Shown piece after piece: positions 1 to 7,418 of a DNA stretch of 33,150 nucleotides. A model generated the notes under the pieces. It was not told the origin of the DNA. It saw nothing but the letters and a program-made list of their open reading frames with translations, and did no database searches. How positions within the stretch are numbered: position 1 is the first letter of the stretch; every line of letters starts with the position of its first letter. This DNA comes from an uncultured Clostridia bacterium. GTDB lineage: Bacteria > Bacillota > Clostridia > Christensenellales > Borkfalkiaceae. The stretch spans positions 1 through 33,150 of the forward strand of contig CANPXX010000012.1 in assembly GCA_947587085.1 (NCBI GenBank), given 5' to 3'. The position numbers were made by a program, and so were the translations under genes.

Positions 1-290
1 TCTCTATCGCTTGCGCAGACAACAAGCGCGGACGAGCCGCGCAAATTGAGGCGCGCTCCGCAAAATGCGATTTTGCTACGCGCGAGGATAGTTTCGCGAA
101 ATTCTTCATGGAATAGACACGCGCGATTTCATCGCGCGTGTTCTTATAGTAAGGGCAAAGAATTTCGCGACGGAAATAAGCGGGTGCGGGAAACAAGTTT
201 GGGGCTCTCTGTCGCTTGCTCTGACGACAAGCGCGGACGAGCCGCGCAAATTGAGGCGCGCTCCGCAAAATGCGATTTTGCTACGCGCGA
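1..290. repeat. Pair of ~85-bp direct repeats (1-85 and 206-290) flanking a nested palindromic segment
   Basis: Both copies contain GACAAGCGCGGACGAGCCGCGCAAATTGAGGCGCGCTCCGCAAAATGCGATTTTGCTACGCGCGA or nearly so; they differ only in the first ~21 nt. Confidence 0.9.
94..170. repeat. Nested inverted repeat: outer arms TCGCGAAATTCTT / AAGAATTTCGCGA, inner hairpin ACACGCGCGAT-TTC-ATCGCGCGTGT
   Basis: Outer arms 94-106 and 158-170 (13 bp perfect); inner arms 117-127 and 131-141 (11 bp perfect, 3-nt loop). Confidence 0.85.
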
Positions 291-318
291 CAAGAATTTG
301 AATGGGAAGGCTCGCTCT

Positions 319-435
319 AATGTCATTTTGAGCGGAGTGAGCGAAGCGAACGAAGTCGAAAAATCTCTACCTTATTTTTAATGCGGTGGAGATGTTTCGA
401 CTCGAGCGCCCGCGTCCAATGGATGCGGGCGCTCG
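319..435. repeat. Intergenic palindromic repeat (TCATTTTGAGCGGAGTGAGCGAAGCGAACGAAGTCGAAAAATCTC type) plus GC-rich hairpin
   Basis: CGAAGTCGAAAAATCTCTACC is an imperfect inverted repeat of GGTGGAGATGTTTCGACTCG; CGAGCGCCCGC (403-413) pairs with GCGGGCGCTCG (425-435). Confidence 0.75.
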
Positions 436-486
436 GCTACTTCGGCGCAAAGCGCCTTGTGCCGCCCTTCGGCAAATAGAACGTGT

Positions 487-540
487 GGGCGGGGCAACAT
501 GACAAATTGGAAGGCACGGGCGGGGCATGACAAGTTGGAA
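487..540. repeat. Short tandem direct repeat GGGCGGGGC(AAC)ATGACAARTTGGAA
   Basis: Copies at 487-512 and 518-540; a degenerate third unit may follow (GGGCGGTAATGATAGG). Confidence 0.75.
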
Positions 541-572
541 CCCGCGGGCGGTAATGATAGGTGTTCCTGCGG

Positions 573-1457
573 CTATGTCTGTTCGGGGGAAAAGATATTG
601 GAGACCTTGCCGTCCTCGAGCTCCACGCGAAAGACGCGGACGTCGTACACGCGCGGTTTGCGTTCATAGACCAGCCCAATCTCGTCCTCCCGTGCGGTGA
701 GGGCGACGTCTCGGAAGTCGCCCAAAAATTCCCGCAGGGCGCCCGCCTTGGGCGCCAGCGCGGGCGCGAGGTAGGGGAGGCAGTCCGCGCCGATGCGCGC
801 CGATTCGAAGAGGGCGAGGGCATAGGTCGCGGGCGTGGGCGGACGGGCGGTGCGGATGGAGCATTCGGCGAGCTTCCCCTCCCGCCAAGCGCAGAGGGCG
901 GTGTGCGCGAGGCTGTCGCGGAACTTCGTCTCGGCGCGCAGGGTCTCCCCCCGCTCGAGCACGGTCCCCTCGGCGAGCGCGACCACCTCCCCTTCCCGCG
1001 AGAGCAGGCAAAACATCTCCTCTCCCTCCACGAGGTACCCGCCGCCCGCCTCTGTAAGCGAGGCGTGTTCCAGCCCGAAGGGGAGGGGGACGAGGTGGAA
1101 GCCCGTCTCGTTTTCGAGGGAGAGCTGGACCCGCCCCTGCACGAACAGCGTCAAGAGCGCCGCCGAAAGGCGCGCCTGTGCCGTGACGCGCATGGAGGGG
1201 TCGTCGAGGACGAAATCGGAGAGGTACACCGCCACGCCCTCCCCCGTGAAGTAGAGGGAGATCTGCGGGGGCGGTCCGAACAAAAGGGCTTCGTCGAAGC
1301 GGAACCGCACCGCCGCAAAACCGGGGGCGCTCGCCTCGAAGAACACGCCGTCCGCGGGGTCGAGCTCGGTGGAGCGCTCGAAGCCGTCGATGGTGCCGAG
1401 ATAGATACCGTTTGCGGACAGAGCGCAACGCCGTTCCGCCAAAAAAATCACGCGCAT
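573..1457 (-). CDS. Hypothetical protein (~294 aa)
   Basis: Long minus ORF. The ORF-track start at 1484 is TTG; an ATG at 1457 gives MRVIFLAERRCALSANGIYLG. No recognised family. Confidence 0.7.
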   Translation of the reverse strand: MRVIFLAERRCALSANGIYLGTIDGFERSTELDPADGVFFEASAPGFAAVRFRFDEALLFGPPPQISLYFTGEGVAVYLSDFVLDDPSMRVTAQARLSAALLTLFVQGRVQLSLENETGFHLVPLPFGLEHASLTEAGGGYLVEGEEMFCLLSREGEVVALAEGTVLERGETLRAETKFRDSLAHTALCAWREGKLAECSIRTARPPTPATYALALFESARIGADCLPYLAPALAPKAGALREFLGDFRDVALTAREDEIGLVYERKPRVYDVRVFRVELEDGKVSNIFSPEQT

Positions 1458-1516
1458 CACTCTATTCAATGTATAACGCGACAAAATTATGTCAACAATT
1501 TCCCCGAGGTGACAGC

Positions 1517-2092
1517 ATGAACAAGATCAACGGCTATACGGAAGAGGAAGCCACGGGGCTCATCGAATATATCTACACGGGAAAGAACGCGGGCAAGACG
1601 CTCTCCTACCTCTTCGAGACGTACGGACGGGAGCACAGCCGCGCGAAGGGGAGCGTCCGCAACTACTATTACGCCTTTCTCAAAAAGAGGGACGACACGC
1701 GGGTCAAGCGCATCCTCGAGGGGAAGGAGCTCCGTGCGGGCGAAGTGAAGCCGTTCACCGAGGAGGAGACGGAGGAGCTCCTCAAAAAGGTCGTGGAGGG
1801 GCGGAGCAAGGGGCTCTCGGTGCGCCGCGCCATCTCGGAGGCGGCGGAGGGCGACGAGAAGCGCATGCTCCGCATGCAGAACAAGTATCGCAACCTGTTG
1901 AAGAAGCAGCCCGAGCGCGTGGAGCGCGCGGCGCGGGAGGCGGGCGTGCCCGTTCAGCCCTTCCTCGAAAAGAAGTTGGAGCACGAGATCGACGCGCTGT
2001 ACGCCCGTCTCGCCGCCGACCTCAGGCGGGAGAATGCCCGTCTCAAAGAGGAGCTCGAGCGCGTGAAGCGGGAGCGCGGCGGAGAATGGTAA
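1517..2092 (+). CDS. Hypothetical protein, possible DNA-binding/regulatory protein with C-terminal coiled coil
   Basis: ATG at 1517 (MNKINGYTEEEATGLIEYIYTGKNAGKTLSYLFETYGREHSRAKGSVRNYYY...) with upstream GAGGTGA; charged C-terminus RRENARLKEELERVKRERGG. Confidence 0.7.
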   Translation: MNKINGYTEEEATGLIEYIYTGKNAGKTLSYLFETYGREHSRAKGSVRNYYYAFLKKRDDTRVKRILEGKELRAGEVKPFTEEETEELLKKVVEGRSKGLSVRRAISEAAEGDEKRMLRMQNKYRNLLKKQPERVERAAREAGVPVQPFLEKKLEHEIDALYARLAADLRRENARLKEELERVKRERGGEW

Positions 2093-2173
2093 AAATGCTC
2101 AGGCGGCGGCTTGCATACTCTCCCCATCCTGTCACAAACTGATAGGGACGGAAACTCCGTCGCGGAGGATACA

Positions 2174-2362
2174 ATGGAAAAGATGTTTTGGCTGGGACTC
2201 GTCCTCGGCGCGGTGGGCGGCGCGCTCCTCGTAGCGAACAGCTATAAGGCGCGTTCCCTCGTGAAGAAGAGTCAGGCGGAGGTCATGCAGAAAGTCGATC
2301 AGATGATGGACGAACGGCTGGCGTCTGCCGACGAGGACAAACAGGAAAAAAAGAAGAAGTAA
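2174..2362 (+). CDS. Small single-TM protein, YtxH-like
   Basis: ATG 2174 preceded by GGAGG; MEKMFWLGLVLGAVGGALLVANSYKARSLVKKSQAEV: N-terminal TM helix and charged tail. Confidence 0.65.
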   Translation: MEKMFWLGLVLGAVGGALLVANSYKARSLVKKSQAEVMQKVDQMMDERLASADEDKQEKKKK

Positions 2363-2399
2363 AAAGGGGCGCGGGAGAATCTCCCGCGCTCACTCTTTT
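2361..2399 (+). terminator. Intrinsic terminator after the YtxH-like gene
   Basis: GCGCGGGAG-AAT-CTCCCGCGC (2369-2377/2381-2389) followed by TCACTCTTTT. Confidence 0.75.
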
Positions 2400-2410
2400 C
2401 CGCGAAATCG

Positions 2411-2439
2411 TTTACAAGCGCAAAAAAATGTGCTATACT
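2411..2439 (+). promoter_or_regulatory. Sigma70-type promoter for ruvX
   Basis: TTTACA (2411-2416), 17-bp spacer, TATACT (2434-2439). Confidence 0.8.
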
Positions 2440-2445
2440 GAGAGC

Positions 2446-3216
2446 ATGTTGAAACAGATCGCCGCGTTCGACGTGGGCGACAAGCGCATCGGCGTGGCAT
2501 TCAGCGACCCGTTCGGCGATTACGCCGTCCCCGGCGACACCTACTTCCGCACGGGGGATACGTTGCGCGACGCGGAGGCGCTTGCCGCGCTGTGCAGGGC
2601 GCGGGGGGTGGAGGAGGCCGTGTGCGGGCTTCCCCTCAACGCGGACGGCACCGAGAGCGTGCAGTCCGAAAAGACGAGGCGGTTCGCGGAGGCGCTGTCC
2701 CGCGCGCTCGGCTTTGACGTGGCGCTCGAGGACGAGCGCTACACCACGCGGGAGGCGCGGCGCGACCTCGTCTCGCTCGGCGTGAGTTCCAAACGGGACA
2801 AGAAAAAAAAGAACGTGGATTCCCTCGCGGCGGCGTACATCCTCGAGGGATATCTCGCGAAACGGAGGGAGACCATGAAGGAAAAGAGCAACGATTACGA
2901 GGACGACAGCGTGGTGGAGCTCATCGACGACGACGGGGTCGGCTATCGCTACGAGCATCTCATGACCTTCTCCTACAAGGGGGAGTGGTACTGCGCGCTC
3001 GCGCCCGAGACGGCGCCCGAGGAGGCGAAGGAGGACGAGGAGGACGAGGGCGAGGAGATCGCCATCTTCCGCATCGTGGGAGAAGAGGAGGACGAGCACC
3101 TCGAGACCATCGAGGACGAGGCGCTTCTCGACGAGGTGTTTGCGGAGTTCTGCAACCAATACGAGGATTTCGAGGACGCGGACGAGGCGGAGAGCCTCGA
3201 TTCAGACGGGGAATGA
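2446..3216 (+). CDS. ruvX: Putative Holliday junction resolvase RuvX (YqgF) fused in frame to a DUF1292 domain
   Basis: MLKQIAAFDVGDKRIGVAFSD...GLPLNADGTESVQSEKTRRFAEAL...DERYTTREARRDL...NVDSLAAAYILEGYL is RuvX-like. After it, MKEKSNDYEDDSVVELIDDDGVGYRYEHLMTFSYKGEWYCALAP... resembles DUF1292. No stop codon between them. Confidence 0.88.
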   Translation: MLKQIAAFDVGDKRIGVAFSDPFGDYAVPGDTYFRTGDTLRDAEALAALCRARGVEEAVCGLPLNADGTESVQSEKTRRFAEALSRALGFDVALEDERYTTREARRDLVSLGVSSKRDKKKKNVDSLAAAYILEGYLAKRRETMKEKSNDYEDDSVVELIDDDGVGYRYEHLMTFSYKGEWYCALAPETAPEEAKEDEEDEGEEIAIFRIVGEEEDEHLETIEDEALLDEVFAEFCNQYEDFEDADEAESLDSDGE

Positions 3217-3254
3217 GCACTCTCCTTTCCCGCCGCGCCGCGTGAGGGAACGAC

Positions 3255-4907
3255 ATGGCAAAGTATCAACGACAATTCATCCTGCCCCCCGAACGGTGCA
3301 TGGATTGGGCGGAGCGGAGCGCCGTGGAGCGCGCGCCCGTCTGGTGCAGCGTGGACCTGCGCGACGGCAATCAGGCGCTCGTGGAGCCCATGGACCTCGA
3401 GACAAAGCTGGAATTTTTCTCGCTTCTGGTCCGGATCGGGTTCAAGGAAATAGAGGTGGGCTTTCCCGCCGCGAGCGACACGGAGTACGCCTTCGTGCGC
3501 GCCCTCATCGAGCGGGACCTCATCCCCGCCGACGTGACCATACAGGTGCTCACGCAGGCGCGCGAGCACATCATCCGCCGCACCTTCGAGGCGATCGAGG
3601 GGGCGGAGCGGGTGATCGTCCATGTGTATAATTCCACCTCCGTCGCCCAGCGCGAGCAGGTGTTCTGTAAGTCGGAGGAGGAGATCGAGCGCATCGCGGT
3701 GGACGGGGCGCGGCTGTTGAAGCGGCTGTCCGACGAGGCGGGGAAGGCGTACCGCTTCGAGTATTCCCCCGAGAGCTTCACGGGCACCGAGCCCGCCTAT
3801 GCCGCGGAGGTCGTGAACGCCGTGCTCGACGTATGGAAGCCGACGGCGGACAGGAAGGCGATCGTCAACCTTCCCGCCACCGTCGAGAACGCCATGCCGC
3901 ACGTGTACGCCCAGCAGGTGGAATATATCGCGCGGCACCTCAAATACCGCGACGCGACGGTGCTCTCCCTGCACCCGCACAACGACCGCGGCACGGGCGT
4001 CGCCTCGGCGGAGTTCGGCTTGCTCGCGGGCGCCGACCGCGTGGAGGGCACCCTCTTCGGGAACGGCGAGCGCACGGGCAATTGCGACCTTGTCACCCTC
4101 GCCATGAACATGTATTCGCAGGGGGTGGAGACGGGACTCGACCTCTCCGACATGCCCCGCATCCGACGCCTCTATGAGCGCTTTACGGGGCTTGCCGTCT
4201 CTCCCCGCCAGCCCTATGCGGGCGACCTCGTGTTCGCGGCGTTCTCGGGGTCCCATCAGGACGCCATCGCCAAGGGCATGCGCTTCCGCGAGCGGACGGG
4301 GCGGGAGGTGTGGGACGTGCCCTATCTTCCCATCGACCCCAAGGACGTGGGACGGGAGTACGAGAGCGACGTCATCCGCATCAATTCGCAGTCGGGCAAG
4401 GGCGGCATCGGCTATGTGCTCGAACAGGCATACGGGCTGAAACTGCCGCCGCGCATGCGCGAGGCGCTGAGCGCCGCAGCCAAGCGGCGGGCGGACCGTC
4501 TGCACAAGGAACTCAAACCCGAGGAGCTGTACGGGCTCTTCCGCGAGACCTTCCTCCTCCCGCGCCCCGTGTTCGAAGTGGGGGAGATCCGCTATCGGGA
4601 GGAGAACGGCATCGTAGCCACCGTGGAGATCGCGGAGGGCGGGAAGCGCTCCCGCACGGAGGCGGCGGGCAACGGGCGGGTGGACGCCGTGTCTAACGCC
4701 CTCAAACGCCATTTCGGGGTCGCGTACGTGCTCACGGGCTATGAACAGCACGCGCTCTCGGCGGGCTCCTCCGCGGAGGCGATCTCCTTCGTGGGCGTGG
4801 AGCGCGAGGGCAAGACGTACTACGGGGCGGGGTCTCATTCGGACATCACCCGCGCCGCCGTCGAGGCGCTCGTTTCGGCGCTCAACGCCGCCCTTTCGGA
4901 CCGATGA
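3255..4907 (+). CDS. leuA: 2-isopropylmalate synthase (LeuA2/yeast-type)
   Basis: RAPVWCSVDLRDGNQALVEPMD, LHPHNDRGTGVASAEFGLLAGADRVEGTLFGNGERTGNCDL; C-terminal regulatory-like domain. Confidence 0.95.
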   Translation: MAKYQRQFILPPERCMDWAERSAVERAPVWCSVDLRDGNQALVEPMDLETKLEFFSLLVRIGFKEIEVGFPAASDTEYAFVRALIERDLIPADVTIQVLTQAREHIIRRTFEAIEGAERVIVHVYNSTSVAQREQVFCKSEEEIERIAVDGARLLKRLSDEAGKAYRFEYSPESFTGTEPAYAAEVVNAVLDVWKPTADRKAIVNLPATVENAMPHVYAQQVEYIARHLKYRDATVLSLHPHNDRGTGVASAEFGLLAGADRVEGTLFGNGERTGNCDLVTLAMNMYSQGVETGLDLSDMPRIRRLYERFTGLAVSPRQPYAGDLVFAAFSGSHQDAIAKGMRFRERTGREVWDVPYLPIDPKDVGREYESDVIRINSQSGKGGIGYVLEQAYGLKLPPRMREALSAAAKRRADRLHKELKPEELYGLFRETFLLPRPVFEVGEIRYREENGIVATVEIAEGGKRSRTEAAGNGRVDAVSNALKRHFGVAYVLTGYEQHALSAGSSAEAISFVGVEREGKTYYGAGSHSDITRAAVEALVSALNAALSDR

Positions 4908-5509
4908 ATGTCAATTACGACAGAGAAATGACCAAGATCGTCGCCGCAGAGGGGGGGAAGCGGTTGCTCCTCCACAGCTGTTGCGCGCCCTGTTCGAGCT
5001 ATTGCCTCGGGGAGGTGCGCGCCCTGCGCACGACGGTGTTCTACTTCAACCCCAATCTCGACAGCGAGGAGGAGTATGCGCGGCGCAAGGGGGAGCAGAT
5101 CCGCTTTCTGCGCGAGAGCGGGCTCGCCGACTTTTTGGACTGCGACTATTCGCCCGAGCTGTTCGCGGAGGCGGTGCGCGGGACGGAGGGCGAGCCTGAG
5201 GGGGGCGCGCGGTGCACGCGCTGTTTTGCGTTGCGGCTCCGCCGCACCGCCGAGGAGGCGAAGGCGCGCGGCTACGATTTCTTCGCTACGACCCTGACCG
5301 TCTCCCCGTTGAAGGACGCGGCGCGCATCAACGCGATCGGCTTCTCGCTCGCCGAAGAGCTCGGCGTGCGCTATCTGCCCTCCGACTTCAAGAAGCGGGG
5401 CGGATTTCTCCGCTCCGTCGAACTTTCGAAGCAGTACGGGCTGTACCGCCAAAATTATTGCGGGTGCGTCTATTCCAAGGCGCGCCTTTCGGGCGGGAAG
5501 GCGGACTGA
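4904..5509 (+). CDS. queH: Epoxyqueuosine reductase QueH
   Basis: LLLHSCCAPCSSYCL...CTRCFALRLRRTAEEAKARGYDFFATTLTVSPLKDAARIN...NYCGCVYS; ATGA overlap with leuA stop. Confidence 0.93.
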   Translation: MNVNYDREMTKIVAAEGGKRLLLHSCCAPCSSYCLGEVRALRTTVFYFNPNLDSEEEYARRKGEQIRFLRESGLADFLDCDYSPELFAEAVRGTEGEPEGGARCTRCFALRLRRTAEEAKARGYDFFATTLTVSPLKDAARINAIGFSLAEELGVRYLPSDFKKRGGFLRSVELSKQYGLYRQNYCGCVYSKARLSGGKAD

Positions 5510-5527
5510 GAAAAGAGTGATACTATG

Positions 5528-5560
5528 AGAAGGCTCGCGGCAAAATGCCGCGAGCCTTCT
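5528..5560. terminator. Strong hairpin between convergent queH and XRE gene; probable bidirectional terminator without a T-tract
   Basis: AGAAGGCTCGCGGCA-AAA-TGCCGCGAGCCTTCT, 15-bp perfect stem. Confidence 0.65.
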
Positions 5561-5584
5561 GTTCCGCCGTGCGGCGGAGCGTCC

Positions 5585-5833
5585 TCAGTCAGTCCGCTTT
5601 TTGTCGTCGGGCGCGGGATAGCGCGCGGGCTCGTCCGTCTGTCCCAACAGATAGTCTATGCTCGTCCCGTAAAAGCGCGCAAGGCGGATGAGCACGTCGG
5701 TCGGCAAGTCGTTCTCCCCCGTTTCATACTTGGAATACCCCGTCTGAGACATTCCGAGCATCGTTGCGACTTGCGTTTGGTTGAGGTCATGGTCTTCCCG
5801 CAGGTCGCGGATTCGTCGGTACATCGTTCTCAT
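5585..5833 (-). CDS. XRE-family HTH transcriptional regulator
   Basis: MYRRIRDLREDHDLNQTQVATMLGMSQTGYSKYETGENDLPTDVLIRLARFYGTSIDYLLGQTD, classic Cro/CI HTH. Confidence 0.92.
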   Translation of the reverse strand: MRTMYRRIRDLREDHDLNQTQVATMLGMSQTGYSKYETGENDLPTDVLIRLARFYGTSIDYLLGQTDEPARYPAPDDKKRTD

Positions 5834-5879
5834 TTTTTCGAATTCCGAAAAAAATTATACCATACCGCCTTTCAAGCGC

Positions 5880-5908
5880 TTGACAATTAACCTGTTTCAG
5901 ATTAAAAT
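5880..5908 (+). promoter_or_regulatory. Sigma70-type promoter for the PH-domain gene
   Basis: TTGACA (5880-5885), 17-bp spacer, TAAAAT (5903-5908). Confidence 0.8.
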
Positions 5909-5964
5909 TGAAGACGTTGGAGGACACGGTCCAACAAAATCATTTACAATCGGGAGAACGATCG

Positions 5965-6411
5965 ATGGGAAAATATGTTGAAAAGAACCTGCAACACGGC
6001 GAGACCTTGAAGAGAAAGGCGAGCTTCACCCTGCTCTATGTGATTCTGCACATCACCAATCTTTTGATCATTCCGCTCATCGTGCGGATCATCAAATACA
6101 AGAACTTCAACCTTGCCGTCACCAACAAGCGCATCGTCGGAAAGGTGGGCGTGATCAACACCAAGGCGCTCGACGCGCCCCTCAACAAGATTCAGAACTG
6201 CTCGGTGAAGCAGGGGCTTTGGGGGAAGGTGTTCAATTACGGGACGATCACCGTCAACACCGCCGCGGGCGAGTACAAATTCGACGGCGTGAAGAGCGCC
6301 AACGACTTCAAGAACGGCATCATGGCGCAGATCGACGAATACGAAGAGGAGCGGATGAAGCAGCAAGCCAGCCAGATGGCGCAGGCGATGGCGGGCGTCA
6401 TCCAAAAGTAA
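5965..6411 (+). CDS. Bacterial PH-domain (YdbT/bPH_2-like) membrane protein
   Basis: Hydrophobic hairpin FTLLYVILHITNLLIIPLIVRIIKY followed by NLAVTNKRIVGKVGVINTKALDAPLNKIQNCSVKQGLWGKVFNYGTITVNTAAGEYKFDGV. Confidence 0.8.
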   Translation: MGKYVEKNLQHGETLKRKASFTLLYVILHITNLLIIPLIVRIIKYKNFNLAVTNKRIVGKVGVINTKALDAPLNKIQNCSVKQGLWGKVFNYGTITVNTAAGEYKFDGVKSANDFKNGIMAQIDEYEEERMKQQASQMAQAMAGVIQK

Positions 6412-6483
6412 ATACGGCGAATCCGTCCCGTGCCGTCGGAGGAGCACGCCCCCGCTTGCCGAGGCAAGCGGGGCGATCGTCTT

Positions 6484-6520
6484 AAAGCGCCCGTCCCCTG
6501 CATGGGGGACGGGCGCTTTT
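6484..6520. terminator. Bidirectional intrinsic terminator between the PH-domain and phospholipase C-like genes
   Basis: AAAGCGCCCGTCCCC-TGCATG-GGGGACGGGCGCTTT, 15-bp stem flanked by A/T tracts. Confidence 0.85.
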
Positions 6521-6542
6521 CTGTGTTTTGGATGCGGTGCGC

Positions 6543-7367
6543 TCAGAGCCGTTCTCCCGAGAGCATATGGCGGGAGAAGAACTCCTCGGGCAGGGGGACG
6601 TCCTCTTCGAGGGAGCGCAGAAAGAGCTCCCCGTTGCGGACGCTGTCCTGTACGGCGAGGCGGAAGAGGGCGTCCGCGTCCTCCGCCCTGCCCTGCGAGA
6701 GAGCGAAGAAATGCTCGCCGCGCAGAACGTCGGGGTCCGTCTCCTCCCGCGGATAGAAGGTGGGGAGCACGGGGAGGAGGTACCGCCCGTGCCGCTTGTG
6801 GAAGTGGTCCGTGTACCACCCGAACCGCCTGAGCATGGCGGCGAACGGCGCGGCTTCGAGCGTCCGTCCCACATCGCGCGCGGCGTCCGAGAGCAATTTG
6901 AAGAGGGTGCCCTCGCGGGCGATCTTCTTCACGTCGAAGGGGAAGACGTAGCCGACCGCGGAGACTCCGCGTTTTTCGCGCAGAAAGTAGACGTCCCAAT
7001 CGTTCTCCACGCGCTGGTGCATCCGCTTGCCGTCGCCGCGGGCGGCGAGAAGCTCGTACACGAAGGGGTGGAAGGCGACGTCCGCCGCGAGATGGCTGCA
7101 ATAGCCGAGCGCGTACGCGACGCCGCGCCCGAGCTCCTCCCCCTCGGCGGTGCGGAGCACGCGGAGGAGGGCGCGGAACCACTCCGCCACCTGTCCGCGG
7201 TGCAGGGCGCGCCCGAGGTTGTCCGAAAAGGGGCGATAAAAAAAGAAGAGGTCGGGTCCCTGCGCGCCCAAATAGTAATAGTCGGACGCGGCGGCCGCCT
7301 CGCGGAGGCGGGGCGAACGCCTTGCCGCCTCCTCTGCGATGAGTTCGTGTGTGATGCTCGACGGCAT
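6543..7367 (-). CDS. Zinc-dependent phospholipase C family protein
   Basis: MPSSITHELIAEEAA...YYLGAQGPDLFFFYRP...YALGYCSHLAADVAFHPFVYE...HQRVENDWDVYFLRE; His/Asp pattern typical of the family. Confidence 0.8.
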   Translation of the reverse strand: MPSSITHELIAEEAARRSPRLREAAAASDYYYLGAQGPDLFFFYRPFSDNLGRALHRGQVAEWFRALLRVLRTAEGEELGRGVAYALGYCSHLAADVAFHPFVYELLAARGDGKRMHQRVENDWDVYFLREKRGVSAVGYVFPFDVKKIAREGTLFKLLSDAARDVGRTLEAAPFAAMLRRFGWYTDHFHKRHGRYLLPVLPTFYPREETDPDVLRGEHFFALSQGRAEDADALFRLAVQDSVRNGELFLRSLEEDVPLPEEFFSRHMLSGERL

Positions 7368-7418
7368 GATGTCTCCCCTCAGAGTATGCGCCGTTTGCGC
7401 CGCGTCATGCGCCGCGCC

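Noticed and set aside
46-381. 111-aa plus-strand ORF
   Set aside because: Composed entirely of the repeat elements at the left edge; no SD and no protein-like conservation.
2803-2811. A AAA AAG slippery heptamer in frame within ruvX (dnaX-like -1 frameshift site)
   Set aside because: It encodes the Lys-rich stretch normal for RuvX; no stimulatory hairpin or upstream SD was evident and the -1 product would be unrelated. Kept only as a sequencing-error or slippage caution.
2973-4838. 621-aa minus-strand ORF
   Set aside because: Antisense to leuA; Arg/His/Gly/Leu-rich composition with no motif. High GC suppresses stops in alternate frames.
6449-6473. CCCCGCTTGCC-GA-GGCAAGCGGGG hairpin as a regulatory RNA
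   Set aside because: It lies just before a clear bidirectional terminator and is most simply part of the same termination region.
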